A stretch of 64,000 bases of DNA from Acinetobacter ursingii DSM 16037 = CIP 107286 (GTDB lineage Bacteria; Pseudomonadota; Gammaproteobacteria; Pseudomonadales; Moraxellaceae). The first letter of the stretch is position 1, and each line of letters opens with the position of its first letter. Positions 19,293 to 29,171 of this stretch are shown piece after piece. The notes under the pieces were generated by a model. The model ran no database searches. It was not told where the DNA came from and saw only the letters and a list, made by a program, of their open reading frames with translations. The DNA is taken from contig NZ_KB849717.1 in the NCBI RefSeq assembly GCF_000368825.1, forward strand, positions 1,339,601 to 1,403,600, written 5' to 3'. The position numbers were made by a program, and so were the translations under genes.

Positions 19293-21470
19293 TTACTGAT
19301 TTCTCACCTGAGTGTCATTAACAATTCTCGGGGTAACGAAGATCAACAACTCTTGTTTATCGTCCTTTTTAGAGTCTTTTCTAAATAAACGTCCCACCCA
19401 AGGTAAGTCTCCCAAGAACGGCACTTTCGTCTGTTGATTGGTTGTAGTCTGTTCAAATACCCCACCCAGAATCACCGTTTCACCATTATCGACCAACACA
19501 TTGGTATTAATCGTGTTTTTATTTAGAATCAACTCACCATTCGGCGCTTCTCCAGCGATCGAATCTTTGGAAATATCCAACAGCATCTGGATTTTACCAT
19601 CAGGTGTAATACTTGGTGTGACTTCAAGGCTGAGTAAAGCTTCTTTAAATGAAGTGGTTGCCGTTGAACCCGAAGCAGAGTTTGTGGTGGACTGATAAGG
19701 CACTTCCTGACCCGTTGCAACTTTGGCGGTTTGTTTATCAGCAGTCATGACTTTTGGTGTTGAAATCACTTCACCATAACCATCTGCTTGTAATGCAGAT
19801 AATTCCAAATCCAGCATAAAGTCAGACAAACTAATTAAGCCAAAGGCAATTTTACTCGCACCCGCTGAAGTGACACCTAAATCTACATTCAGGTTATCTG
19901 GGCGTTCGATGGTGTATTTACCATCGTCATCAGGATCACGCAGATTCCATAAAGTAGTTTCACTACCACCGACCAACAAATCATTATTTTTGGTAATCCC
20001 CTGTGAAAGAACACCCCACTTCACCCCCATTTCTTTGGTAAATGAAGTGCTTGCTCGCACAATCCGCGCCTCCACCATCACCTGCTTAACACGCACATCC
20101 AATAAATCAATCATTTTACGAATCTGATCAATTTTCTGTGCAGTATCATTAATGATTAAAGTATTGGTTCGTGGATCAATCGACACAGTTCCTCTTGGAC
20201 TCAGCAAACTACCAACACTATCACCTAACGGCTCTGAACCACCTGAATTTGATGAACCTGAACTTGAGCTGTTTTTACCTTGAGTCATCAATTTTTCAAT
20301 ATCGGCGGCTTTCGCATAACTGAGTTGAATATACTCAGTTTGTAAAGGCGCAAGTTTGACACTTTGCGCAATCGCTTTGGCTTCTTCTTCTTCAGCTTTG
20401 GTTAATTCAGTAACTGGCGCGATCCAGATCACATTACCGCTACGGCGTTTATCCAGATTTTTAGTTTTTAAAATAATATCTAACGCCTGATCCCACGGCA
20501 CATCCTTTAAGCGTAGAGTAATATTGCCCTGTACTGAATCTGCCGTCACCATGTTGATATCAGTAAAATCTGCCAATAACTGAAGTACACGACGCACTTC
20601 AATATCCTGGAAATCTAGAGAGATTTTTTTACCACTATAATTTGGCGTAGAACGTGCGCCTAACTGATTACGATCCACTGGACGTTTAAGGCTTAAAGTC
20701 AGCTTATTTTCTGCCTGATATGCCATATATTCATAGCTACCAGCAGATTGCACCACGATTACCCCATTGCCGCCTTCATTATAGGCATCCACACTCGCAA
20801 CTGGCGTAGCAAAATCATTGACATTTAAACGTCGCGCTAAATTGGTCGGAATTTTATTGCCAAGCATGCGTACAACAATTTTACTGCCTTGTTGCTGTAC
20901 ATCGACAGGCGTATTACTGCCAAGCAAATCGATAACCACTTGACCTTCGCCCTGCGAGCCGCGCTGAAAACCAATATTAGAAACCCCTTGCTGAATATTC
21001 GTTGCCGCTGGCATAGCAACAGCGGCAGGAGTCATTACTTGTTGGGCACTATTAATCTTTAAAATAAAAGTATTGCCTTCAACACGTGTAGTAAATGCTC
21101 CAGCATCTTTTAAATTTACGGTTAAACGTGAACGCTTCGCATCAGATACTACATCGACACTGCTGGCTTCATTGGTCGCGACAGCAATAGTATTTTGTTT
21201 AAGACCCAGCTGAGCCTTATCAAAATCCAAAATCAGTCTGGATGGCTGTTCCATTTGATATGCTTGTGGTTGCGGTGGCAAACCATTGAACATCACACGG
21301 ATTTCTGTCCCCTGTCCTGCGATATTCATGGGCACAATATTGGTAATACTGACCTGCGCACTAGCCACTTGCATGATTGCAAATGCAACCGCACCCATTG
21401 AAAACTGTCGAACTGTATGATTCATTGACTCACCATCCCCAATCAGAATTTTTTTTAAACCCTTTTTCAT
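19293..21470 (-). CDS. pilQ: Type IV pilus secretin PilQ (ComQ)
   Basis: The outer-membrane ring through which the pilus passes. An exported protein of about 725 residues: signal peptide, two AMIN-like beta domains that bind peptidoglycan (about residues 45-240), an STN/N0 domain (ISLDFQDIEVRRVLQLLADF), an N1 domain with a Ser/Gly-rich insert (near residue 405), and the C-terminal secretin domain ending in VPFLGDLPWVGRLFR and LLIFVTPRIV. The frame opens at ATG 21485, but ATG 21470 has AAGGA six bases upstream and is preferred; a further ATG at 21425 would give a tighter signal peptide. It is last of pilMNOPQ, called comMNOLQ in A. baylyi, where it is needed for transformation. Confidence 0.96.
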   Translation of the reverse strand: MKKGLKKILIGDGESMNHTVRQFSMGAVAFAIMQVASAQVSITNIVPMNIAGQGTEIRVMFNGLPPQPQAYQMEQPSRLILDFDKAQLGLKQNTIAVATNEASSVDVVSDAKRSRLTVNLKDAGAFTTRVEGNTFILKINSAQQVMTPAAVAMPAATNIQQGVSNIGFQRGSQGEGQVVIDLLGSNTPVDVQQQGSKIVVRMLGNKIPTNLARRLNVNDFATPVASVDAYNEGGNGVIVVQSAGSYEYMAYQAENKLTLSLKRPVDRNQLGARSTPNYSGKKISLDFQDIEVRRVLQLLADFTDINMVTADSVQGNITLRLKDVPWDQALDIILKTKNLDKRRSGNVIWIAPVTELTKAEEEEAKAIAQSVKLAPLQTEYIQLSYAKAADIEKLMTQGKNSSSSGSSNSGGSEPLGDSVGSLLSPRGTVSIDPRTNTLIINDTAQKIDQIRKMIDLLDVRVKQVMVEARIVRASTSFTKEMGVKWGVLSQGITKNNDLLVGGSETTLWNLRDPDDDGKYTIERPDNLNVDLGVTSAGASKIAFGLISLSDFMLDLELSALQADGYGEVISTPKVMTADKQTAKVATGQEVPYQSTTNSASGSTATTSFKEALLSLEVTPSITPDGKIQMLLDISKDSIAGEAPNGELILNKNTINTNVLVDNGETVILGGVFEQTTTNQQTKVPFLGDLPWVGRLFRKDSKKDDKQELLIFVTPRIVNDTQVRNQ

Positions 21471-21487
21471 TGTTATTCCTTTCATAC

Positions 21488-22012
21488 TTAAGGCTCAGGC
21501 CCAATCAGAACCAAGGTACGCGGACGCTCAACATAACCATCTCGACCATCTGGTACAATTTCAACCAAATCAATTTGTGTCGGACTGATTCCGACAATTC
21601 GCCCTTGATTCATTCCCATATAGCTTCCAACCTGAACCCGCTCAACTTGCCCATCAGGCGTCTGAATTAATGCAAGAATCTTTCCATTTTGGCTACGCAT
21701 ACTGCCTTTCATATTTAAAGATTCGAGTGCGTAGCTTTCAAGTGGTTGCGGCTGACGATTAAAGTTCGGATAAACCCGTTTACCTGCCATAATTTTGAGT
21801 TCAGCTGCCAAAGAGCTAGGTAAAAATGGGCTTTTCAACTGCATGGCTGAATAGGTAAAACTCGGCACAGGCGTGAAAACAGGTGCTGGCTCAATCGGCA
21901 AAGGTGGCTGATTACGAATGGCTGCCATTTGTTCATTTACAGCGTCAATACGTGAATCACAACCAACCAAACCACAACATACGATTGCCATGAAAATACT
22001 ATGTTTTTTCAT
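21488..22012 (-). CDS. pilP: Type IV pilus lipoprotein PilP
   Basis: A 174-residue inner-membrane lipoprotein (lipobox LVGC, Cys18) that links the PilNO dimer to the secretin PilQ. A disordered proline-rich linker (about residues 32-60) precedes the C-terminal beta-sandwich with SLNMKGSMRSQNGKILALI and VGSYMGMNQGRIVGI, the typical PilP core. Its start overlaps the pilO stop by one base, and pilQ follows closely. Confidence 0.95.
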   Translation of the reverse strand: MKKHSIFMAIVCCGLVGCDSRIDAVNEQMAAIRNQPPLPIEPAPVFTPVPSFTYSAMQLKSPFLPSSLAAELKIMAGKRVYPNFNRQPQPLESYALESLNMKGSMRSQNGKILALIQTPDGQVERVQVGSYMGMNQGRIVGISPTQIDLVEIVPDGRDGYVERPRTLVLIGPEP

Positions 22013-22725
22013 TATTTTGCCCCCGCTGCAACTGGAGCAGAAGCACCACTCGCCTGATCATCCGCACCTATATATCGATAGGTTTTTGCTTTCACGGAAT
22101 AACTAATTTCAGGAATATCTGCTTTTTCTTTAACCTGTTTACCTTCAATCACAAAATCATGCAAAGTTACAATACGAGGCAATGCCGCAATTGCGCTTAC
22201 AAATGCACCAAAGGCATGATAATCCCCAGTCGCATCAATCGAGATCGGCTGTTCAATAAAGAACTCTTGTCTAACTTCATTTTCAAGACGGATATTTTTA
22301 AATTTAAGTCCAGAATTTACCCCTGTCATATTGATATCTTCAACCAGACTTGGAATTTCTGTTTCTTTTGGAAGTTGCGCCAATTGCTGGTTAAAATTCG
22401 ATTCCATTTCCTGCAACTGAACCTGATATTGCTGCAAGTTACGTAATTTTGAATCCTTTTCACGAAACTCGTTGAGCAAATTCTGCTCTTGTGCCTGAGC
22501 TGTTGAGATCGCATCCAGTTTAGGCTTAATGGCTAAAAAATAGCCCAAAGCACAGACGGCGAAGAAAATAAAAATCCAGCAGGTAATCTTAACTGAGAGT
22601 GGCCATCCCCCGTAGTTATTCATATCCAGCGTATTAAACTGCTGAAGAAATTTATCTAAGGTCAATTTCTTTTTCTTTGGTGCAGCAACTTCAGGATCTA
22701 GTTCATTGAATTCATCACGACTCAT
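22012..22725 (-). CDS. pilO: Type IV pilus inner-membrane alignment protein PilO
   Basis: A 237-residue bitopic protein: cytoplasmic start with LTLDKFLQQFNTLDMNNYGG, a membrane helix at about residues 48-66, a coiled-coil (about 70-115) and a ferredoxin-like periplasmic domain. It dimerises with PilN to span the periplasm below PilQ. The start overlaps pilN by 4 bases (ATGA), so the two are translationally coupled. Confidence 0.95.
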   Translation of the reverse strand: MSRDEFNELDPEVAAPKKKKLTLDKFLQQFNTLDMNNYGGWPLSVKITCWIFIFFAVCALGYFLAIKPKLDAISTAQAQEQNLLNEFREKDSKLRNLQQYQVQLQEMESNFNQQLAQLPKETEIPSLVEDINMTGVNSGLKFKNIRLENEVRQEFFIEQPISIDATGDYHAFGAFVSAIAALPRIVTLHDFVIEGKQVKEKADIPEISYSVKAKTYRYIGADDQASGASAPVAAGAK

Positions 22726-23360
22726 TGTGCTGCCCCCGTATTTGAACCTGATTGATCGTTATTATCTTCTGTAACTGATGCCCCAATTTCACCCAAATCT
22801 GTGGTCACAACGAAAGTGCCATAGCTTTCTTCGACACGCGGCACCACAGAGCTTTGATTCTGATCTTTTTTATCATCTGCTGCCAAGAAGGAGTTCATAA
22901 AGGCATTACGATACCACGGTGAAGCCTCTAAGTTACGCAATAACTCTGCAACAGTATTTGGACTTTCCGCTTTGCCTTCAATGGTAAATTTATCGCCTGT
23001 ACGACTGAATTTGGTCAGATACATATTACTGGGTGTCACCCGCACCAATTCATCAATCAAGCGAACGGTTACTGGACGTTGACCTTCCAAACCTTGAATC
23101 AGCTTCATACGCTCTACAATCGCATTTCGGCGCTCTTGTAAGCCATCCAGTGATTTCAACTGCGTATCCAGATTCTGGTTAGTACTGACAACCAATTGAT
23201 TGGCTTGTTCTTGATCATTAAGCTTATGATCATAAAACAACCAAGCTAAGACCACAGCAACTACCCCAAGTACTGCAACGGCAGCACTAAATGCAATAAA
23301 TTGTTTCTTGCGCTGCTCTCTTAGCTCATCACGCCAAGGGAGTAAGTTAATCTTTGCCAT
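22722..23360 (-). CDS. pilN: Type IV pilus inner-membrane protein PilN
   Basis: A 212-residue bitopic protein that begins MAKINLLPWRDELREQRKK, the conserved PilN tail that inserts into the cytoplasmic actin-like PilM. The membrane helix is at about residues 23-43, followed by a coiled-coil and a periplasmic domain (VRLIDELVRVTPSNMYLTKF). It partners with PilO and shares its first base with the last base of the pilM gene. Confidence 0.96.
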   Translation of the reverse strand: MAKINLLPWRDELREQRKKQFIAFSAAVAVLGVVAVVLAWLFYDHKLNDQEQANQLVVSTNQNLDTQLKSLDGLQERRNAIVERMKLIQGLEGQRPVTVRLIDELVRVTPSNMYLTKFSRTGDKFTIEGKAESPNTVAELLRNLEASPWYRNAFMNSFLAADDKKDQNQSSVVPRVEESYGTFVVTTDLGEIGASVTEDNNDQSGSNTGAAQ

Positions 23361-24418
23361 TAATCAAAACTCCTCAATGCCAGACCACATGCCACCATTA
23401 AAGAAGAGGCATCATTTTCAATTTTTTTGATATCTACCTGAGGAGAAAAACCCATTTGTAAAAACGGATTAGCAGTGGTAACGCGATAACCTAATTTTTG
23501 TTGTAGAAGTTTTGGCAAACCAGGGATGTTGGCATTACCACCAGCCAATAAAATATGGTCAATTTCATTAAACTGTGAGGAAGAAAAGAAAAATTGTAAA
23601 GATCGTGCAGCCTGCTGAACCAACGCTTCTAAGAAAGGTTCCAGCACTTCAGTATCAAAATCATCAGGTAATGAGCGTTCTTTTTTAGCACGACCTGCTT
23701 CTTCAAAAGATAAACCGTAACGTGTCTGAACGTCCTGCGTCAGTTGCTTTCCACCGAAAACCTGTTCGCGGGTATAAATAATCTTGCCATTTTGCATGAC
23801 CGAAAGTGTGGTCATGGTATGTCCGATATCTAAAATACCGACGGTATTAACACCCATCGGTAAAGTATCAGCAAATACCCCGAAAGCCCGTTCCATTGCG
23901 TAACTTTCGACATCAGCAACTTTCGGTGTTAAACCTGCAAGCTCAAGCACTTCTACACGTGTTTCAACGTTTTCGGTACGGGTTGCAACCAATAAAACAT
24001 TGACTCGTGTAGGATTTGCCAAACGATCAGGCAGCACTTCAAAATCCAGACTAACTTCGTCCAGTGGAAAGGGAATATATTGCTCTGCATCCATACGGAT
24101 TTGAACTTCACGCTCATCATCCGTCATATCCGCATCCATTTCGATGATCTTATGAATCACCATGGAAGTCGGAATCGCAATAGCGGCATTGGTCGATTGA
24201 GGATTGGCCAAGTTAATCACTCGCTCCAACGCATCCCCGACTGCTTCCGGATTGAGAATGTTCTTCTCAACCACGCTATTTTCTTGTAAGGGTATCAAGG
24301 CATAGCTTTCTACCCAGTAGCGACCGTTTTTTACAGAGAGTTCTAATAACTTAACAGAAGTCGAACTAATATCGACCCCTACTAACCCCTTATTTGGTTT
24401 ACGATATAACATGCGCAC
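23360..24418 (-). CDS. pilM: Type IV pilus assembly protein PilM
   Basis: A cytoplasmic actin-like ATPase-fold protein of 352 residues that binds the PilN tail. Motifs: GLVGVDISSTSVKLLELS (phosphate 1), DADMTDDEREVQIRMDAEQY, GILDIGHTMTTLSVM (phosphate 2) and ILLAGGNANIPGL (adenosine). The start could be GTG at 24418 or ATG at 24412; an AGGA lies about 10 bases before the GTG. It is the first gene of pilMNOPQ-aroK-aroB-SPOR and is divergent from ponA. Confidence 0.96.
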   Translation of the reverse strand: MRMLYRKPNKGLVGVDISSTSVKLLELSVKNGRYWVESYALIPLQENSVVEKNILNPEAVGDALERVINLANPQSTNAAIAIPTSMVIHKIIEMDADMTDDEREVQIRMDAEQYIPFPLDEVSLDFEVLPDRLANPTRVNVLLVATRTENVETRVEVLELAGLTPKVADVESYAMERAFGVFADTLPMGVNTVGILDIGHTMTTLSVMQNGKIIYTREQVFGGKQLTQDVQTRYGLSFEEAGRAKKERSLPDDFDTEVLEPFLEALVQQAARSLQFFFSSSQFNEIDHILLAGGNANIPGLPKLLQQKLGYRVTTANPFLQMGFSPQVDIKKIENDASSLMVACGLALRSFD

Positions 24419-24581
24419 GATAGCATTATCCTATTATTTTTTTATCCCCAAACAAAACAACAAGCTGATCTCGGTCTCTAATTTTATACGGATACAATAA
24501 GGCATCTAACAATCCGCATGTCTAAAGGATATACTGACCATCAATTCGTTTGCTATTAGCTCTTATTAAAACTTACTTGTT

Positions 24582-27146
24582 ATGAAAAAGCTATCCAGTT
24601 CAGGTCATGTTCATCCATTTTTTTTGGTACTTATCATTATTTTAGTCTCAGTTCCAATGGGTTTTTATGGCATGTATCTCTATATTGCGCCATCCCTACC
24701 TGAAATGAGCTCTTTAAAAAAAGCGCCTTTACTAAAACCATTACAAGTTTATACGGCTGATAATGAGCTAATCTCAGAATATGGCGGCAAACTTTCTGTG
24801 CCCGTAGAATACGATCAAATTCCACCTACTTTTATTCATGCCTTTCTTGCAGCAGAAGATTCTTCTTTTTTTGAGCATAGTGGCATCAGCTTTAAAGGTT
24901 TAGGTCGTGCAGTCAGTGAAACCATTACAGGTTCTGATGTGCAGACAGGTGGTTCTACGATTACCATGCAGGTGGCCAAAAATTATTATTTAAGCCCAGA
25001 ACGTACTTTAAAACGCAAACTTACCGAAATCTTTCTAGCACGTAAAATCGAACAAAACCTGAGCAAAGAAGAAATTTTGACGTTGTATGTCAATAAAATC
25101 TTTTTAGGTAAAAATGCCTACGGCATTGCCGCCGCAGCCAAAATTTACTACAACAAAACTTTAGATCAGCTCAGTATCGCAGAAATGGCCATGCTAGCAG
25201 GTTTACCTAAAGCACCGTCACGTTTCAATCCTGTTGCGAATCCTGAACGAGCTTTAGAACGTCGTAACTGGATTTTGGGTCGTATGCTACAACTAGGTTA
25301 TATCACTCAGACCCAGTACCAAACTGCGGTTGCTGAACCCATTAAACTTGATATGCCAGACCGTGGAATTGCTAATCGTTTTCCTTATGTTGGTGAAATG
25401 GTGCGTTCTGAACTGGTCGAAAAATTTGGTGAACAAGCAATCGATTCAGGCTACAAAGTTTATACTACGATTGATAGCAAACGCCAGGCTTATGCCGAAC
25501 AGGCAGTTCAGGATGGTCTGGAAGCCTATGATCGTCGTCATGGTTGGCGTGGTGCTGAAGCACACGATAAACCTTTAAATTCATTTATGGCTTATGCCAA
25601 TACCTATCCTGCGCAAGTGACTAAAGTCAATAACTCGACTTTTGAAGCCTTAATGCAGGATGGATCAACGATCACTGTTCCTTGGTCAGGTATGTCTTGG
25701 GCACGTCCTTATCGAAATGCCAATAGTGTCGGGGGTGCGCCAAGTAATGCATCACAAATTGTCAAAGTCAAAGATATTGTTCGTTTACGTCCAAATGCCG
25801 AAAAAACCTCTTGGGCACTGGTACAGATTCCAAATGTACAAGGTCAATTGATTGCTTTAAACCCAAATGATGGTGCGATTGAAGCGATTGTCGGTGGCTA
25901 CAACTTCTATCAATCCAAGTTCAATCGTGCGTTACAAGGTTGGCGTCAACCTGGTTCAACCATCAAGCCATTTATATATGCACTGGCTTTAGAACGTGGC
26001 ATGACGCCTTATACGATGGTCAATGATAGTCCGATTACGATTGGTCGCTGGTCACCTCGAAACTCCGATGGCCGTTATTTAGGCATGATCCCGTTACGTC
26101 GTGCCTTATATTTATCACGAAATACGGTTTCTGTACGCTTACTACAAAGTGTTGGCGTTGAGCGTGCGCGTCAATTACTCATGGACTTCGGTTTACAGGA
26201 AAATCAGATTCCACGTAACTTTACGATTGCCCTTGGAACGCCACAGGTACTTCCTGTACAAATGGCGACGGGTTATGCCACCTTTGCCAATGGCGGTTAT
26301 CGGGTACAGCCTTATTTTATTAGCCGTATCGAAGATGCTTACGGTAAAGTAATTTTTGAGGCCAAACCTGAATACGCGTGTATTTCGTGCATTAATGAGA
26401 CTGAAAACACCGTTACGGATGATGAGCAAAAAGCGCAAACTCCTGATGATGAAGTGATTGAAGTCACTAATCAAAGTATGCAGACCGAAGCAACAAACAC
26501 AGCATCACAAACCCAAGCAACAAGTCATTCTAGTGATTATCGTCAGGCGCAACGGATTTTAAAATCCAGCTCGGCCTATGATATGGCCAATATTTTGCGC
26601 GATGTAATCCAACATGGTACAGGACGTGCAGCACTGAAAATAGGACGGGATGATTTAGGTGGTAAAACGGGTACGACCAATGACGCCAAAGATGCTTGGT
26701 TTGCAGGTTTCAATAGCAAACTGGTTTCTATCGCATGGGTCGGATTTGACCGTCCAACCACACTGGGACGACGCGAATATGGGGGTATCGCAGCACTGCC
26801 AATCTGGATTAACTTTATGGATAAATCCTTACAGGGAACTGCCTCTTCGTGGGTTCAATTGGATAAAAATGCTAAAGCGCCAATTTCCCGCGAACAGCCA
26901 AGTCTTCAGGAAAATAGCAGTAAAAGCCGTACAGATCGCACTTCACCACCGCTCGCACGTCCACTTTATGTGCCTGCCCCAGCAGCGCCTGCTCGAACAT
27001 CGGATAATGACTTTGCTGACTTACCAGGTGAAGAAATTCTGATTCCTTCAGAACAGACACCACCATCGCTCAATCAAAATCAACCTAAACATGCTGAGCC
27101 TGCTAAACGTGATGCACTTGAGGGCTTAATCAATCAGGTGACCTAA
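24582..27146 (+). CDS. ponA: Penicillin-binding protein 1A, bifunctional transglycosylase/transpeptidase
   Basis: Polymerises and cross-links peptidoglycan. Of 854 residues, the membrane anchor is at about 12-32. The GT51 domain has EDSSFFEHSG (Glu92 catalytic), GGSTITMQ and a second catalytic Glu region near EIFLARKIE. An OB-like domain follows (about 330-420), then the transpeptidase with STIK (Ser459), SRN (512-514) and KTG (695-697). A low-complexity Asp/Glu/Thr/Gln-rich insert at about 603-653 separates SRN from KTG, and the C-terminus is Pro/Ser-rich. Divergent from pilM, as mrcA is beside pilM in many gammaproteobacteria. Also called mrcA. Confidence 0.96.
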   Translation: MKKLSSSGHVHPFFLVLIIILVSVPMGFYGMYLYIAPSLPEMSSLKKAPLLKPLQVYTADNELISEYGGKLSVPVEYDQIPPTFIHAFLAAEDSSFFEHSGISFKGLGRAVSETITGSDVQTGGSTITMQVAKNYYLSPERTLKRKLTEIFLARKIEQNLSKEEILTLYVNKIFLGKNAYGIAAAAKIYYNKTLDQLSIAEMAMLAGLPKAPSRFNPVANPERALERRNWILGRMLQLGYITQTQYQTAVAEPIKLDMPDRGIANRFPYVGEMVRSELVEKFGEQAIDSGYKVYTTIDSKRQAYAEQAVQDGLEAYDRRHGWRGAEAHDKPLNSFMAYANTYPAQVTKVNNSTFEALMQDGSTITVPWSGMSWARPYRNANSVGGAPSNASQIVKVKDIVRLRPNAEKTSWALVQIPNVQGQLIALNPNDGAIEAIVGGYNFYQSKFNRALQGWRQPGSTIKPFIYALALERGMTPYTMVNDSPITIGRWSPRNSDGRYLGMIPLRRALYLSRNTVSVRLLQSVGVERARQLLMDFGLQENQIPRNFTIALGTPQVLPVQMATGYATFANGGYRVQPYFISRIEDAYGKVIFEAKPEYACISCINETENTVTDDEQKAQTPDDEVIEVTNQSMQTEATNTASQTQATSHSSDYRQAQRILKSSSAYDMANILRDVIQHGTGRAALKIGRDDLGGKTGTTNDAKDAWFAGFNSKLVSIAWVGFDRPTTLGRREYGGIAALPIWINFMDKSLQGTASSWVQLDKNAKAPISREQPSLQENSSKSRTDRTSPPLARPLYVPAPAAPARTSDNDFADLPGEEILIPSEQTPPSLNQNQPKHAEPAKRDALEGLINQVT

Positions 27147-27170
27147 ATTTACTCATCCGTTAGACTTGTC

Positions 27171-27200
27171 TTAAAGCCATCTTTCAAGATGGCTTTATTT
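27171..27200 (+). terminator. Terminator between ponA and the rlmA-like gene
   Basis: A perfect 11-bp stem (AAAGCCATCTT 27173-27183 with AAGATGGCTTT 27186-27196) with a 2-base loop and a T-rich 3' side on the plus strand. It overlaps the end of the convergent gene at 27195 and may serve both. Confidence 0.8.
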
Positions 27201-27998
27201 CTTTTGGAAAAGATACATTTGAAAATGCGCTGTAAGTTCAAACTGGGTTTGCTGTTCCAATTGCTGTCTTTTTTCAGGCTTGGCTTTATAGGCATAGGGT
27301 GTCATTGCAATCAGATTTTTCAACTGATCCTGATCCAAATCAAACTGGCTCTCGACATGTTGTTGCAAGACCAACTCAAAATCGGACTGTAATTGCTCAA
27401 CAAACTTATTGGGCTGATGGGGTTTTACTTCATCAAATAGCGCTTCACGCAACGCATATAAATGCTCAGGCGCAGGCGTCACCACCAATAAATAACCTTT
27501 TGGTTTTAAGGCTCTTAAAATTTCATCTTTCGGAATCGGGCTAAATAAGCTGGTACAAATATCAATACTTTGATCAAGTACAGGTAAGGTTGCGCCTGTC
27601 CCCACCACCCAAGTCACTTGAGCGTTAAGCTTGGCCGCATGTTGAACTGCCGTTTTTGCAATATCTAGCCCAATACATTGCTGAACTTGTTGCTGCATTG
27701 CAGACGTGTAATAGCCTTCGCCGCAGCCAATGTCCAATAATGTATGCAATTGCAGTTGCTGCAATTGAACCACGACTGCATCCCGTAAAGGCTGGTAAAA
27801 ACCTTCGGATAGAAAAAGACGACGTGCCAATACAGACTCAGGTGTATCTCCGGGTGTTTTACTGTGTTTGTGTTGAACCACATGTAAATTTACATAACCT
27901 TGTTTGGCCAGATCATAACTATGCCCTTGCTCACATCGCCATGTGCGCCCGATCAAATTTAAAGCCTGACGACACACTGGACACATCAACACACTCAT
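27195..27998 (-). CDS. rlmA: Probable 23S rRNA (guanine-N1)-methyltransferase, RlmA family
   Basis: A 267-residue methyltransferase that by family would methylate a guanine of 23S rRNA helix 35 (G745 in E. coli). An N-terminal zinc ribbon is visible (CPVCRQAL and WRCEQGHSYD), followed by DLAKQGYVNL typical of RlmA, the SAM site LDIGCGEGYYT near residue 89 and ISxxFSPIPKDEI-like active-site region (FSPIPKDEI). It stands alone, convergent with ponA, with a hairpin on either side. Distinguishing RlmA1 from RlmA2 is not possible here, but the Gram-negative context favours G745. Confidence 0.88.
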   Translation of the reverse strand: MSVLMCPVCRQALNLIGRTWRCEQGHSYDLAKQGYVNLHVVQHKHSKTPGDTPESVLARRLFLSEGFYQPLRDAVVVQLQQLQLHTLLDIGCGEGYYTSAMQQQVQQCIGLDIAKTAVQHAAKLNAQVTWVVGTGATLPVLDQSIDICTSLFSPIPKDEILRALKPKGYLLVVTPAPEHLYALREALFDEVKPHQPNKFVEQLQSDFELVLQQHVESQFDLDQDQLKNLIAMTPYAYKAKPEKRQQLEQQTQFELTAHFQMYLFQKK

Positions 27999-28013
27999 GA
28001 TTTTCTCTCATAT

Positions 28014-28042
28014 AAAAAAAGCCAGCTTTGCTGGCTTTTTGA
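28014..28042 (-). terminator. Terminator of the dcw cluster after mraY
   Basis: An 11-bp perfect stem (AAAAAGCCAGC 28016-28026 with GCTGGCTTTTT 28030-28040) with loop TTT and A/T flanks on both sides. It follows the mraY stop at 28053 by 12 bases and shows that the cell-wall cluster ends there. Confidence 0.85.
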
Positions 28043-28052
28043 GTTTTTCAGC

Positions 28053-29171
28053 TTAACGTAATTTTAAAGTCATTAGACCTAAAACCACCAGCATAATGGT
28101 GATAATCCAGAAGCGAATCACCACCTGTGTTTCTTTCCAACCCTGTTTTTCATAATGGTGATGCAACGGCGCCATCAAAAACACGCGTTTATTACGCATG
28201 CGTAATGACCCAATTTGCAGGAAGACAGAAATCGCTTCCATCACAAATACGCCACCCATAATCGCAAACACGATTTCCTGACGTACCATGACTGCAATCG
28301 TACCCAGCATTGCACCGAGTGCCAATGCACCGACATCACCCATGAAGATTTGAGCAGGATGTGCGTTGTACCATAAAAAAGCTAAGCCCGCGCCGACCAT
28401 TGCGGAACAAATTACCACCAGTTCAGAAGTGTATTTGACATAAGGAATATGCAAATAGTTGGCAAAACGGATATCACCCGCCAGATAAGCAAACACCCCC
28501 AAACCTGCGGCAACCATCACAATCGGCATAATCGCCAAACCATCCAGACCGTCGGTTAGATTGACTGCATTAGATGCACCGTTAATCACAAGGTAGGTGA
28601 AAATAATAAACGCAATGCCTAAAGGTACTGCGGATAATGGAATTGATAGATTTTTGAAAAATGGAATCAACAAATCCAGCATGTTCGCAGTATGAATCGG
28701 ATTCGGCTGATGAATCGCGATCACATACAATGCAATCCCTGCTCCAAGTGAAGCCAGCGATGTCCAGAAAAACTTTTTACGTGCCGGCAAACCAGCATTG
28801 TCCTTATAACGGATTTTAATCCAATCATCCGCCCAGCCCACGGCACCAAAGACCACCATGACTCCAAGCACAATCCAGACATAAGGATTGGATAAATCCG
28901 CCCAAAGCAAAGTACTGATCCCAATCGATAAGAGGATCAGTACGCCTCCCATGGTTGGTGTACCCATTTTTTTGGCATGGTTTTCAGGTGCGTAAGAACT
29001 CACCGCCTGACCATATTTGAGTGCCTGTAATTTACGGATCATCACAGGGCCAAGTAACCAGCCAATCGCCAGTGCCGTCAATATACTGAGTAAAGAACGC
29101 AGGGTTAAATATCGAACCACCTGAAACGAACTGTTATAGCCCGCAAGATGTTCAAATAGCCATAACAGCAT
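28053..29171 (-). CDS. mraY: Phospho-N-acetylmuramoyl-pentapeptide transferase
   Basis: Transfers phospho-MurNAc-pentapeptide to undecaprenyl phosphate, giving lipid I. It has 372 residues with about ten membrane helices. The catalytic aspartate motifs are [14 protein letters not shown] (DD near 117) and [10 protein letters not shown] near 203, and the C-terminal loop has [12 protein letters not shown], with the conserved HHH. It abuts murF with no gap (stop at 29172, start at 29171) and is the last gene before a strong terminator. Confidence 0.97.
   Translation of the reverse strand: MLLWLFEHLAGYNSSFQVVRYLTLRSLLSILTALAIGWLLGPVMIRKLQALKYGQAVSSYAPENHAKKMGTPTMGGVLILLSIGISTLLWADLSNPYVWIVLGVMVVFGAVGWADDWIKIRYKDNAGLPARKKFFWTSLASLGAGIALYVIAIHQPNPIHTANMLDLLIPFFKNLSIPLSAVPLGIAFIIFTYLVINGASNAVNLTDGLDGLAIMPIVMVAAGLGVFAYLAGDIRFANYLHIPYVKYTSELVVICSAMVGAGLAFLWYNAHPAQIFMGDVGALALGAMLGTIAVMVRQEIVFAIMGGVFVMEAISVFLQIGSLRMRNKRVFLMAPLHHHYEKQGWKETQVVIRFWIITIMLVVLGLMTLKLR

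Noticed and set aside
26659..27042. 127-codon frame in another phase inside ponA
   Set aside because: A shadow of the PBP1A frame, with no start signal and no recognisable motif.
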